This document shows, piece after piece, positions 44,358 through 54,883 of a stretch of DNA of 64,000 nucleotides (positions are counted from its first letter, which is position 1; every line of letters starts with the position of its first letter). Position numbers and translations under genes: made by a program. The stretch comes from Scilla litardierei (lineage: Eukaryota > Streptophyta > Magnoliopsida > Asparagales > Asparagaceae), in NCBI GenBank assembly GCA_030789695.1, contig CM061132.1, positions 149,056,597 through 149,120,596 on the forward strand, in the 5' to 3' direction. The notes below the pieces were generated by a model. That model was not told the origin of the DNA. It made no database searches and worked only from the letters and a program-made list of their open reading frames with translations.

Positions 44358-45559
44358 ACACTGTTTCAGAGTGTTTTCTGACTTATGAGCGCAGGAGTCG
44401 GTCGGCGAGGGCAAAGCTCCTCGGCTTAGGACCGGTCGGCGTCCGTGCCTGCTGGGGGAACTGCCCCAGGCTTATGAGCGCGGGAGTCGGTCTGCGAGGG
44501 CAAAGTCCCTCGACTTAGAACCGGTCGGCGTTCGCGCTGGCTGGGGGATTGCCCCCAGACTTATGAGCGCAGGAGTCGGTCGGCGAGGGCGAGGCTCCTC
44601 GGCTTAGGACCGGTCGGCGTCTGTGCCTGCTGGGGGAACTGCCCCGGGCTTACGAGCGCGAGATTCGGTCGGCGAGGGCAAAGCTCCTCGGCTTAGGACC
44701 GGTCGGCGTCCGCGCTGGTTGGGACTTGGGTCCCTCGGGCGACTCAAGTTGGTGCTGTATAGGCTCGAATCGGGTCTGCCGACTACGTAGAGCGCGTCGA
44801 CTGGGTCGTCTCGGGGTCCTCGGTCGTTGGTAGGACGAGGGGTAGCCTCGGCCTGGTTGAGACGCTCGGCCTCGGTCGGTCGCGCTCGGCCTCGGCGGTC
44901 GGTCGACGAGGGGGAGCCTCAATCGTCCAGCTTGTTGCGTGGTCGGCGAAGGGCGGAGGGGAAGCCTCGGCCCGTTGATTGGGTATCCTCCTGCGAAGAC
45001 GAGAACAATCGTCAGGGGGGCCGGACCTTGGTTCCGGCCAAAACCCCTCCGATGCCTAAGTCAGACAAAGATCTGAAAGAGGAGGCCCGGCAGAGACGGT
45101 TCGACTCGTGAGGGGATCGGAACGGCGTCTCACGGCGCGAGCGGTGGAGGAAGGAAATGATATGGGGGAACTAGGTCGTGGATGGCGTACCTTAGGTTCT
45201 AGATACCTGAGATGTGGTCCCTTGTCATGTTGTCCTCCTAGCCCCTTTATAGACCTCCGCCGTGATTGCCCCCGACCCACGTTGCTCGTCCGCCCCCAAT
45301 CGTGCCCCCTCAATCCGCCCCCTGCCGCCGCTCCCTGCGCCATGCCAGCCTCCCCCCATAACTGCCATTAAGTGGTCGTGGGATCGAGGGAGCGGTTATC
45401 ACAGGAGTGGGTGAGTGGCCCGTATATTACCGGAGCCGGGTCGGATCTATATTCGGGGGAGTCCCCGATAGGGCCTTATCGAGTGGGCCTGAGTGCTCAG
45501 ATGGGCTCTTGACCGGGGGTCGGGTTTTCGGGCTCGTGTCTTTCGGGCCTCGGCCCAAA
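44358..45559 (-). mobile_element. Segment X: LTR-like sequence of another Ty3 lineage inside element B
   Basis: The minus strand has a TATA box (GGTCTATAAAGGGGC, 45241-45255). About 180 bp further comes a TCTGACTTAGGCATCGGAGG word, then a GTTCTCGTCTTCGCAGG word, which are typical of the R/U5 part of plant Ty3 (Tat-like) LTRs. It is GC-rich, unlike element B LTRs. It ends with an 89-bp tandem array. It is bounded on both sides by copies of the same 326-bp B segment, so its own target duplication cannot be read. Confidence 0.6.
44382..44737. repeat. 89-bp tandem repeat, 4 copies
   Basis: Units start at 44382, 44471, 44560 and 44649 with CTTATGAGCGCAGGAGTCGG and contain GACCGGTCGGCGTCCG. Spacing is exactly 89 bp. 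They lie at the downstream end of segment X. Confidence 0.9.
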
Positions 45560-45727
45560 TTGGAAGATGATCTTTTCTAGCACTTCGCCATGTTCCTTCA
45601 ATTGTCCACTATGATCCGCTAAGGTTGTCTTCACACTCGCTACCTCGCCCTTGAGGCCATCGATCTCACCCGTCAATTTTTCCTCTACCGCATCGATCCG
45701 ATCTTTGGATCTCGTAGCCGCCGTCAT
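45560..45727 (-). pseudogene. Ty3 gag N-terminus (element B, outer copy), fused to X
   Basis: Start codon at 45727 with the same MTAATRSKDRIDAVEEKL opening. It matches the inner copy up to EVLEKIIFQ and then runs into segment X in a short read-through. The junction at 45560 marks the recombination point. Confidence 0.75.
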
Positions 45728-45752
45728 GGATCGACGTGCTCGGATACCAAAA

Positions 45753-46131
45753 TGATAGGAACTCAACGAAACTAAAATTTATTGGAATAAAACTGAATTT
45801 TTACTAGATAATTAGGCTACAAATAAGAGGTAATCTTCTCTCCCAAGACGCCAATTGATAAAGGACGTCTGCACCTTCCCCGAAGAACACGAAGAATTAT
45901 ATCTTCCTCACACAATATCAAAATCAAGCATAAACCCAAATTACGACTAGCACTATCTTAAGAATAAAACACCCCTTCCATCTAATTACAAGTTTGCCAT
46001 TAAAGATTAAAATAAATAGAAAAGAGTACAAAAACGCCCATATGCATGGTCCGGCCCCCTTGATGCGTGCGGCCCCTTTGATGCCTGTGCTCCCCCTTGC
46101 GGCGCCTCTGATACCACGCAGGTCCCATCAC
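45753..46131 (-). repeat. LTR of element B
   Basis: On the minus strand it starts TGATGGGACC and ends GAGTTCCTATCA, about 379 bp. It shares TTGGCGTCTTGGGAGAG and TGCAGACGTCC with the LTRs of A. The first ~100 bp are GC-rich and recur inverted at 43356. Confidence 0.65.
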
Positions 46132-46332
46132 AATGGTTCTTGAAACGCCTAGGGTAATCTTCACACAATATTCAACATCCCCTCGTTATCCCCTAGTTGG
46201 CCCTAATAAAACATGACACAAATCTAGAATTTTCAAAAATTACAAAAATGCCCCTAATAGTTGAAAATGACAAAATTACCCCATGATTAAACCGTGTGCT
46301 TTCTCCTTCGCTGATAAATGATGACCGGATTA
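46132..46332 (-). repeat. 3' LTR of element C/D, proximal half
   Basis: Matches 54683-54883 through TCTTCACACAATATTCAA, CCTAATAAAACATGACACAA and ATGACAAAATTACCCC. It is followed on the minus strand by element B. Confidence 0.8.
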
Positions 46333-47678
46333 TTACTCCCCCAAAAGAGTCGCCTTATTCTCAAGGTGAAAATCAAGAAACTGTTGCCAAATAGCTTCGT
46401 AGGACTCCCAAGTAGCACTATAGTCAGGTAACCGGCATTGATGACTCAGCATCTCGCTGACCCCCTTTACCTTCAGCGACTCCAAGACTACCTTCTCTCG
46501 TCCGTCAACGTAGGTGGTAGCATCGATAAGGGGGTGTAATCTCCAATCGCATGTCACAACTGTGACACAAGAAAAACAAGGTATATAGAGCATGTCGATG
46601 GTAACTTCAACCTGTAGGTCACCTACCCAACCTTGGCATCGGCCCCATACGGTCCATAGTAGCCAGCTGCCAGCTTCTCGTTGCGTTGATGTGCCAACGA
46701 CCTCCGACGATACAGCCTCAGCTTCAGATATACATTGTCTCCAACTACAAACTGCACATCTCGACTGTGCTTGTCTGCTTTAGTCTTCATGATCTAATGC
46801 GCTCTAGTCAAATGCAGCTTGAGCTCCTCTAAGACTCTATCACTATCCTCAAGATAATGCTCCACCTGGGACACCAAGGTCGAACGGTGGGTATAATGAA
46901 TCAAGTGCGGATGATCTCGCCTATAAAGAATTTTGAAGGTGTCGCATGTGCCGAAGTGCGATAGGAAGTATTATACCAGTACTCTGCTCACGCCAACCAC
47001 CTGGCCCGTTGCTTGGGCGTCTCCGAAACAAAGCAACACAAGTACGTCTCGATGCTCTTGTTGACAACCTCTGTCTGGCCGTCAGTCTACGGACGATAGG
47101 TTATACCCCTCTTAAGGGTCATTCAATGCACCTTGAACAACTCTCCCCAGAATGGTGCATGAACACCATATCCATGTCCGAAACAATTCCCATAGGAATT
47201 AATGTAAGTGCATTGTCCCCATCATGAAAGCCGTTGTCACTGTCTTCGTCGTATAGGTGTGTCTAAGAACCATAAATAGGCATACTTGCTGAGGCAATCC
47301 ATTACAAGAACGCCAGAAACCTCAACAGACCTTGGAAGCCCCTCTATAAAATCCATGGTGATCTCCTCCCATACCTTGTCGGGATGAGAGCGGTTGTAGT
47401 AACCATGCAAGAGCCATCGTGTATTTATGACGCTGACAGACGTCACAATTTGCCACCATCTGTACAATGTCCCTCCTTATCCCGGTCCAATAGAGCTCCC
47501 TGGCCATCTGCATGTATGTATAATGCATCCCTGAATGTCCTCCAACCGTACTGACATAAAGCCTTGGAACTCCCGAAAAAGTGATGGAATGTAGGCAAAA
47601 GTCCGCGATAACACCAACCACCCGAAGTAAAGCAATCTCTGTCCCTCCAATGCATATCCTATGTATTTTGTTGAACAA
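46333..47678 (-). pseudogene. Ty3 integrase and pol tail (element C/D), broken
   Basis: 47322-47678 has YVSTVGGHSGMHYTYMQMA, ELYWTGIRRDIVQMVANCDV and CQRHKYTMA: the HHCC zinc finger. 47237-47467 has WEEITMDFIEGLPRSVEVSG with the first catalytic Asp. PMGIVSDMDMVFM near 47170 holds the second. 46333-46593 is the tail, ending WESYEAIWQQFLDFHLENKA and a stop next to the purine tract. Integrase inserts the cDNA, and the chromodomain-like tail steers it in intact relatives. Stops and shifts inactivate it. Confidence 0.75.
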
Positions 47679-47699
47679 TGCATAGTGTCACCCTAATCT

Positions 47700-48650
47700 G
47701 TGCTAGTCCATCATAGGCCCCACCTCCTGTAACAAGGGCTCCCAGTCTAACAACACCGGCACTAACAACACCATCAACTATATTCCCTCCCATCAACGGG
47801 ACATGGCATCTGAAACCTTATTCTCCAGCCCTGGCATGTATCAGATTTCAAATTTATACCCCAAAAGTTTAAACAGACACATCTGGTGCTCTTAGGTAAC
47901 CATGCGCTGCTCGAGTAGATACTTAAAACTCTGTTGATCGATACGCACTATGAATCTCATGCAAAGTACGGCTGTCACTTCTGCATGGCTAGCACGAACG
48001 CTAATAATAGCCACTCCAACATAACTGCAATCTTCGATCCATCCATGGCCATCCCCTTCTGTAGTTACATGTCCCAAATACTCTACATGCCATTGCACGA
48101 AGAGACACTTCTTCCTGTTAGCATACAACTAGTGATCCTACAGCTCCTGCAAAACTATCTCCAGGTGCCCCCCACGTGCTCCTCCATTGTATTGTTGTAT
48201 TCCAGGATGTCATCAAAAAATACCAAGATGAACCTCCTCAAGTACGGCCGAACGACATTGTTCATTAAGGCCTGAAATGTGGCCAGGACATTAATCAAGC
48301 CAAGTGGCATGACTAGGAATTCATAGTATCCCGTGTGCGTCCTAAAAGCAGCCTTCAAAATATCAGCATCAAGCATCCTTATCTAATGGTACCCCTGACT
48401 TCAAATATATCTTCAAGAAAACTACTACCACATGTAACTCATCCAATAGCTTGTCAATCACATGAATTGAAAACTTCTCCGGCACCGTCTACTTATTTAA
48501 AGCCATATAATCGATGCAGACTCGCCAGCTGCCACCCTTTTCACCAAGACCGGACTGGAAAAAATGACTACAGGATCATCGGTCTACTCTACCTCAATTC
48601 ACCATTTCGAAGGAATTACATTGGGCTAGATCACGCCGACATGTAACATC
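47700..48650 (-). pseudogene. Ty3 reverse transcriptase and RNase H (element C/D), broken
   Basis: Fragments in order on the minus strand: SPVLVKKGGSWRVCIDYMAL (48500-48600), [20 protein letters not shown] and [20 protein letters not shown] (48155-48376), with the catalytic Phe-Asp-Asp of the YxDD box intact, and LYANRKKCLFVQWHVEYLGH (47892-48128). RNase H follows leftwards in poor condition. The order and motifs are Ty3 type. In-frame stops occur between the pieces. Confidence 0.75.
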
Positions 48651-49019
48651 TCCCCCACCATCATCTCGACCTCACCATTTTGTACATGTGGGTAGCGATA
48701 AGGTCTCACACTAATAGGAGAAACCCCTTCACGTAGACAATAGCATGCTAATGGGCCCGTGGGGCGGAAGGCCATGAGGCGTCTGGAATGCCCCCTCAAA
48801 ATGACTCAAAATCTGCTACACATGCTAGAATGTCCTGCTTTTCCTCTTCTCCCTCTACTGCCAATCCCTGAAACTCCACCAAGAAGCCTCCTCCCTCCAC
48901 CTAAAGAGCTCGTGCCATGGTCTTGAATGAAACCATGGAACGACATAAACTGGGATCACCCCACAGAATAACGGTCATGCCCCTCTTGAAACTACATCTT
49001 CGGTAGCTTCCAGTTAATC

Positions 49020-49440
49020 CTGGCATTACCCAACGAATGTAACCACCTCATGCCCAAGATGACGTCGCTGCTCTCCAATTCCAAAAGAAGAAAATCCTCT
49101 ACAATCTGCATCCCTTATATACAATATGAGTCCTCGACACACTCCCCTACTCTGCTCAACCTTTCCCGTCCCCAGCACCACTCCAAAGCTTCTCGTGTCA
49201 CTGAGCTGTAGCCCGTGCTGCTCCACTCTGAGAGATGAAGTTGGGTGGTCCCCCTATCAATAAAGACTATGACATCCTGCTTTGCTTACCTTTTCTGTCA
49301 ACTTTATGGTGTGGTTTCGTGTGAACCCCACCACAGAGTTAAGCAATACATCCGCCATGTCAAGATATAGATGCTCCTGGTACTCATCGCCTACCTCAAG
49401 CTCCATCATGGTCACATCCTCCTCGGTATTCACTATCATC
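49020..49440 (-). pseudogene. Ty3 aspartic protease (element C/D), broken
   Basis: The minus reading LLNSVVGFTRNHTIKL is followed by a FIDRGTT site where relatives have the catalytic IDSGATHNF, so Ser/Thr is replaced by Arg. After a shift, HGLQLSDTRSFGVVLGTGKV (49026-49226) and a VILGMRWLHSLG piece complete the domain. Confidence 0.7.
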
Positions 49441-49443
49441 AAC

Positions 49444-50356
49444 TGAAGAGTGTGGTCACCACATCGGTGCCCTGTTGAGAACTTCTCATCACATTTATAG
49501 CAAAGACCTTTGGCGCTTGTTTCTCATCTCGGCCTCTATCATGCGTTTAAACTGCACACTGGCCGTGCCTCACCGTCCTCTCTGTTGGTTGTGGTCCCTC
49601 CTGTAGGGGTGTCTGTCCTCCTACCAGTGCCTGACTATGAAAAGAATATCTACTCCATGCTTCCCAGGCATGCCACTCCTCTACAAGTATGTCCTCTACC
49701 ATCCTGGGTAAACGTATCATGTCTAGCAATTCTTTGGTCTCTGTATGTGTAACTTCGCACACATGATGGGTTTGAGTCTTTTCATAAAATATCCCTCTTA
49801 AGGACTCTCCTTACACTTCATGGACATGGCACACCAACATCTCAAACTTCTTGATATAGTCCCTAACCATACCCTCATGTCTTAATGCTTAGAGTTTCTT
49901 ATATAGGTCTCCACCGGAGTCTCTCGGAACCAGTCTAGCAGACAATCTGTGAACTCCCACGTGCAAACCATGCAATGTTGCGATCTCCATCGGTACCAAG
50001 ATAAAACTTCACCTTCTAAACAAAATCCCACCTTCAACATCTCCGCATCAGTTAGACGCATAAACTTGAAATATCTTGTTGCCCTATATATCCACCCGGG
50101 CATCTTCAATCTCCTGACCCTGTTAGCAGGATTGAAATCCCCACGTGATGTCCCCTTCGGTTCCTGTCATAATGGCGCAGCCGGTACGTAGCTGGTACGG
50201 GTCCTGAGATTTCATAATAGCCTTCAAGTCAGGCCCTAACGTCTCCTTCATCATGCTACATGTCGATATCTACCCAATCTCATCCATCTCATATATCCTC
50301 GGGCACATCCTCGTGGTACCGGTCGAACTCCTCATACTCCAGGTCGATCCGTCGGG
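49444..50356 (-). pseudogene. Ty3 gag core and zinc knuckle (element C/D), broken
   Basis: 49882-50109 reads KMPGWIYRATRYFKFMRLTD then WYRWRSQHCMVCTWEFTDCL, the capsid core of Retrotrans_gag (family: KMPxFxGxxPxxWIFRAERYF...L.G.AL.WY.W). The zinc knuckle CYKCDEKFSTGHRC lies at about 49462-49503. The N-terminal part of this gag is at 54046-54497, on the other side of solo LTR F. Several stops are present. Confidence 0.75.
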
Positions 50357-50361
50357 GTCTA

Positions 50362-53300
50362 TGTCACGCCACGCTGTCCTAATATGGAAGACGAGACGTG
50401 AGGAGGTCCGCTCAGACGTGGAGCTATGAAGCTGATGTGTGATAAGCGTCTATAAAATTTCAAATCATGGCAGGTCCTTTGCATTGCGATGAAACAGCAA
50501 TAATAATAATAAAGCAGATAAAGACATCCACCAACAAAACACCCAGCAAATTATTTCAACATCGCAGAAAAGTCACCAAAGTATAAGTCTGAACAAAAAG
50601 GCCTAAAACATGGCCGAACAAAAGTAAAGGAAGTCAAGTGCTACGCACCGGAAACTAACTACAACTACTAAAAGAAGTGACAACTAAAAGACTCCAGGTG
50701 AGCCTAGGACTGGTCACCAGTGTCCTCGAACTCGGTCTCTGCAGGCACCTCGAACTCAGCGTCCACGTACTGCTCGTCCTCAGCGGGTAACTCTAACTCA
50801 GAACCTGACATGTGACACCCAAAGAGAAAAGGGCACATGTCAGCAAAAGTCTCCCAAAAGGAAGCGGAGAGCTTTTGTGCAATGATACAAATAACGAAAG
50901 ACGACTAGCAGTTCTAAAATAATGCAATAAGTTGAAATGACATCTCAGAATGCAACATTTAAAGATGACATGATGGCATGTATTACGAGAGCATTAATTC
51001 ACAATCACGATCACTATCCTATCACATTGTGCACAGGGTTTTCCCCTTACAGCTGAAGGAGCGGATCAGGCATCCTTCTATGCTGCGTGGCAGCTTAACC
51101 CTACCCCTCCACGTGTATCGAGCCAGGGTTTCTCAAGTACATGAGCTCGCTTCTGGATCACGAGCCAGGAAGTGTTTTTGGCATAGGGTTGTGCCCGCAA
51201 AAGCAGGTGCCTAGCCTCAATCATTACAATAGGTGTAGTGTGTGCTACGTAATCACGATGAAACATTTGATGCATGCAATGACATGGCAATGAACAGATA
51301 ATTTACGTACCGTTAATTGAATTTAAACATGGCATGGTAGTATGAATGCAAGTATGATAAAGGTGTCGGATCTAGCTTCGTTGTTAAGCTAGATCTAAAA
51401 GTGTCGTCTAGGCAGCTATCATTTCACTGCCTAGTCTCTTTTACGCTACTGTACAAAATGGCCTAAGACGTGGCCTAAACAGAAAGCTGGCAAGTATCAC
51501 TTGCCTGAAAGATAACGAAGTCACGATCCTGCTCAATCAGTCCGAGTCTACCTACGTGCTCACAACGCAAACCGGCCTCAACACGACGCGAGAGCTACTC
51601 TGACGTCGGGTAGCGACGTCAGGGGTTGAATTCTGGTTTCGCGTTCGGTACGGAACGACGGGTTCTCTGTTTTGATTAAACACAAATCCGAATTAGGTTT
51701 GTTTCGACAAAATTTCTTATGACGTCTAATGGTTCAATTTTATAGGTTCTCAACCCTAGGGGTGGTGTCCATTAAACCAACATATAACATGCTTCTAGTA
51801 ATGATTCCTCTAACATATATAATGTCCTGCTAGTAATAATTAATGCTAATAACTATTAATGTCCTGTTTGCAAATCGGTTTGGAGAAAACAATTTATATA
51901 AAATCCATTCCATTTACATTCTGTTTGGAGTAAAACATTAATGTCCCCATTCGGTTCTAACTCATTTTATAAGGAAAGCACCCACTGACATTTATGTATT
52001 TTCTGTGTGCTTAAGCATTAACATATGGATATTATAACACTAAGAATTTACTAATAACATGATGTTATTTAACCCTAACACTAATAACTTCTGTTCTTTT
52101 TAAACTAACAATTTTACTTGTGTCAAGGGTTCACATGCAGCTCACTTATATCTGTAGATATAGGAAATAAGACTAACATTAAAATGATTAGAACCCACTC
52201 ATCATTTAATAACTTAACTAGATATATAGGGCTACATATAGGTCTGGAGTATTAAGGACAAGCAATTTAATGAACCCTCACGTGTATATGCATTACAGAC
52301 ATCTTATAGATATATTGTTCTAAATCATAAGGTTATAACATACTGTTAATATACTGCACATCAACTTAAGCCCACGAATTATTATTATTCTGCACTGGCA
52401 CTTATATTTATGTAGTTAATTTAATTAGCAACTGACATCTAATATGTAAGTAAACCTACTCTACTAACATGCAGTATACATTGTGTTATAACATGGGTAC
52501 TAATTTAACTAGCAGCACTAATATTAAGATGGCAGTAACCCAAAATTAATAGGATGAGACTTACGTGTTTAGGCGCCCGAGTGTGCGTGTAGAAGAGGTG
52601 GCGACAAGCGGAGGCACTGGGTGATGTGCGTGCGGTGGAACTCGTCGGAGATGGCGGAGAGCTGCAAGGCGAGGTGGGCGCCCGGCGGTTCGGGGTGTTT
52701 GAGGCGGCGGAAAGGCGAATTGGGCGGTGGCGAGGGTCGGGCGCTTGCACGTTTGAACGGAGGAAGGAGGATGGGAGGGGCGAACGCCTGGAAGTGGTTG
52801 AGGGCAAACGAAAGGAAGGGGAGGGCTGTGCGCGAAGGGACGTCGCTGGGCGACGCTACAGCTCTCCGTGGCTGCAACACGGGCGCTCGGGGGTGCCAGA
52901 CTTCAAGGGGTCCGACGAGAGGGGCTGGCGGCCACGGGGAAGGCCGGACTTGGGGAGGGCGAAGTTGGAGATGAGAGGGTAGGTCGGAAAAAGGTTCGGT
53001 GGTGGGCGTATGGTGACGGGGAAATTTCGTTTGAGCTTTGGTTGGCTGCGGCGCACGGTTGTGTGTGTAGGGCCTGGTTTTCTGCTAGCTTTGAAACCTA
53101 GGGATTTTAATATATCATAGGGTTATGGAGAGAGAGAACGGGGAGAGAAATTTGGGGGGTTGTTTGTTGACGTGGGATGATGGGTGGCATGGGAAACGTG
53201 ATGTGAGGGATGAGTAGTTAAGATATTATTAGATCTGTTTGTTATAAGATTTTTAATCTTTTGAAAATCCCACCCGTTCCCTTTTTTTAATATTATTGCT

Positions 53301-53588
53301 TATAAAAAAACTGTTTAAGTTTGAAGACCAACGAATTGGATGATCATTATATATTATTATATATATATATTAAAACATTAATAATAATCGGTTATTACAA
53401 ATTTGTGCCCCGACGTCCAAAAATCAAAAAGAAGTTACCGGCTCGATCACGCCTTCGAGAGGATCGTGGGTACGGGATCCGATCACGCGTCTGAGCTACG
53501 GAAAATACAATAATGAAACCAGATACGAAAATACGCACACGAATCAACATACGCGCAAAATATGTACGACCGAAAAGTGGCCGTTACA
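50362..53588 (-). mobile_element. Solo LTR F (3.2 kb, element E family) in gag of C/D
   Basis: On plus it starts TGTCACGCCACGCTG and ends GGCCGTTACA. A perfect 5-bp duplication GTCTA is at 50357-50361 and 53589-53593. It aligns with the E LTRs through TGAGGAGGTCCGCTCAGACG and AAGCTGGCAAGTATCACTTG. It has one unit of the repeat that E LTRs carry twice. There is no interior, so it is a solo LTR. The ORFs at 52505-52982 in its GC-rich leader resemble no protein. Confidence 0.85.
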
Positions 53589-53679
53589 GTCTATCTCCTC
53601 CAAAATCCACAACTCTCAAACATGTTCCAAGCCCTCGCCGGTGCCCGACGAGGTTGCATAAAATCCACGGTCTCTGATG

Positions 53680-54045
53680 GGCTGCAAGGGTTTCAGGAAA
53701 CCCCTGGCAAGTCCACTATTGCTGGCTGGAGGCCTTGCGGGCTGCCGGGGGAAGAATGCCCCTGGCGGCCCAGTATGGGCTCAGCTGGGCCCTGGCGGGC
53801 TGCCAGTGAGCCGCAAGGCCCCTGACGTGCCAGCATGCACTCGACGCGGCCCTGCGGCCCGTCAGGGGCTCGACAGAACCCTGGCATGTTCTCCTGACCT
53901 TGACGAGGCCCTGGCGGCCCGTCAAGGGCTCGGCAGAACCCTGCAGTGTCCGCCTGACCTCGACGAGGCCCTGGCGAGCCGCCAGGGTGTCGGCGATGTC
54001 CTGGCCGGTCGTCATGTAGCCACGAGGCTTCGAACGGCCTCATCG
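53680..54045. repeat. GC-rich tandem block inside gag of element C/D
   Basis: Two good units of about 66 bp (CCCTGGCGGCCCGTCA.GGGC, then CTCGAC/GCAGAACCCTG and CCTGACCTTGACGAGG) are preceded by more degenerate ones. On the minus strand they read LAARQGLVEVRRTLQGSAEP and LTGRQGLVKVRRTCQGSVEP. The block follows a FDEAVRSLVAT reading at the same gag site as in B and P. Confidence 0.85.
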
Positions 54046-54497
54046 AACCTCATCGGCCTCCGGTGCTCCTCCCTGAGCCCATCAGAGCTTTGATTGTCGT
54101 TACGGTCCCCACCTTCGTTGGAAAAATCTTCTTCCTCCTCAGAAACCAGATCGGCATCGGATAGTACCCCTTCGCGTAAAGTTTCGATCTTTTCCTTTCC
54201 TTTCTCACAGACTTTGCATTTTGCCCTAGATGTAGGTTATTAACTAGATCTGTCCTCCCCGCCTTCGACAATGCCATGATTTATTGGTTTGTCTGTTGGG
54301 TCTGGTGCAAACGATGCTGAGTTGATTGACCAAGGGCCTTAAGAACCTATTGGATCTATTGATTCATCTTTCCTTTCAATACCTTCATTTCAGATCTCAT
54401 CTCCCCCTTTGCCTTCCTCCAAGCCACCGCCTCGCTCTCAAGTTTCTCCTTAAGGCTTTATGCTTCTCCTTTGATCTTATGGTCGACATAAGGATCA
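54046..54497 (-). pseudogene. Ty3 gag N-terminus (element C/D), broken
   Basis: It follows the primer site on the minus strand. The first frame reads STIRSKEKHKALRRNLRAR, like the TRSKDRIDAVEEKL openings of A and B. Stops follow quickly. Further frames give a charged helix and an acidic, serine-rich part, then EEHRRPMRFDEAVRS at the edge of the GC-rich block. Confidence 0.6.
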
Positions 54498-54500
54498 TAG

Positions 54501-54513
54501 TGCTCTGATACCA
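54501..54513 (-). other. Primer binding site of element C/D
   Basis: The minus strand reads TGGTATCAGAGCA, an exact plant initiator tRNA-Met site, 3 bp from the LTR. Confidence 0.85.
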
Positions 54514-54516
54514 CTT

Positions 54517-54883
54517 TAATACGATCTTCAAATCAGAATAAAAAAGAAATTTTTATGGTGGAGAAGAGAAAAATTGGATTTTTATAGAATAAAAGTGGAA
54601 GTACAATAGATAATTGGCCCCTATAAGAGAGGATGTCGCTCTCCAATCTTTATTTTCGAAACTAAAGCCTAAATCTCCCATTCTTGGATTCTTGGAACGC
54701 CTAAGTTAATCTTCACACAATATTCAATATCCACTCAACATCCTCTAGCCGTCCCTAATAAAACATGACACAAATCCAGAATTTCCAGAAATTACAAAAA
54801 TGCTCATAGTAGTCGAAAATGACAAAATTACCCCTTGATCAAAACATGTGCTCCTCCTTCACTAATAAGTGATGACCACATCA
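54517..54883 (-). repeat. 5' LTR of element C/D
   Basis: On the minus strand it starts TGATGTGGTCATCAC and ends GATCGTATTA, 367 bp. It is followed on the right by the target duplication GGAGG. Confidence 0.85.

Larger units (their letters stand above)
43351..46131 (-). mobile_element. Element B: rearranged Ty3 element inserted in the C/D 3' LTR
   Basis: Read on the minus strand the order is LTR (46131-45753), primer site, gag start (to 45560), a foreign LTR-like segment X (45559-44358), then a second copy of LTR end, primer site and gag start (44357-43869), a GC-rich block and a gag-core piece. 326 bp (44031-44357 and 45560-45886) are duplicated around X. The two outer edges carry imperfect ~82-bp inverted repeats (43356-43437 and 46036-46119). 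No pol is present. The internal order cannot arise by one simple insertion, so I infer recombination or template switching. Exact edges and target duplication are unclear. Confidence 0.65.
43181..54883 (-). mobile_element. Element C/D: complete but decayed Ty3 retrotransposon with nested inserts
   Basis: The 5' LTR (54517-54883) and a 3' LTR split in two (46132-46332 and 43181-43350) bracket gag, protease, RT, RNase H, integrase and pol tail on the minus strand. The outer flanks are the perfect duplication GGAGG (43176-43180 and 54884-54888). A tRNA-Met primer site is at 54501-54513 and a purine tract (CTTTTGGGGGAGTAA) at 46333-46347. Two later insertions lie inside: element B in the 3' LTR and solo LTR F in gag. 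All coding parts have stops. The layout matches L, A and P and fits a Ty3 lineage with short LTRs. Confidence 0.85.

Noticed and set aside
43356..46119. Element B as a DNA transposon because of its edge inverted repeats
   Set aside because: It contains LTR, primer sites and gag, no transposase, and the right repeat is simply the end of the B LTR. The inversion at the left edge is better explained by rearrangement.
53693..54043. A repeat protein gene (LAARQGLVEVRRT units) on the minus strand
   Set aside because: It is the GC-rich block of a decayed gag. Several frames are open on both strands, and upstream gag has stops.
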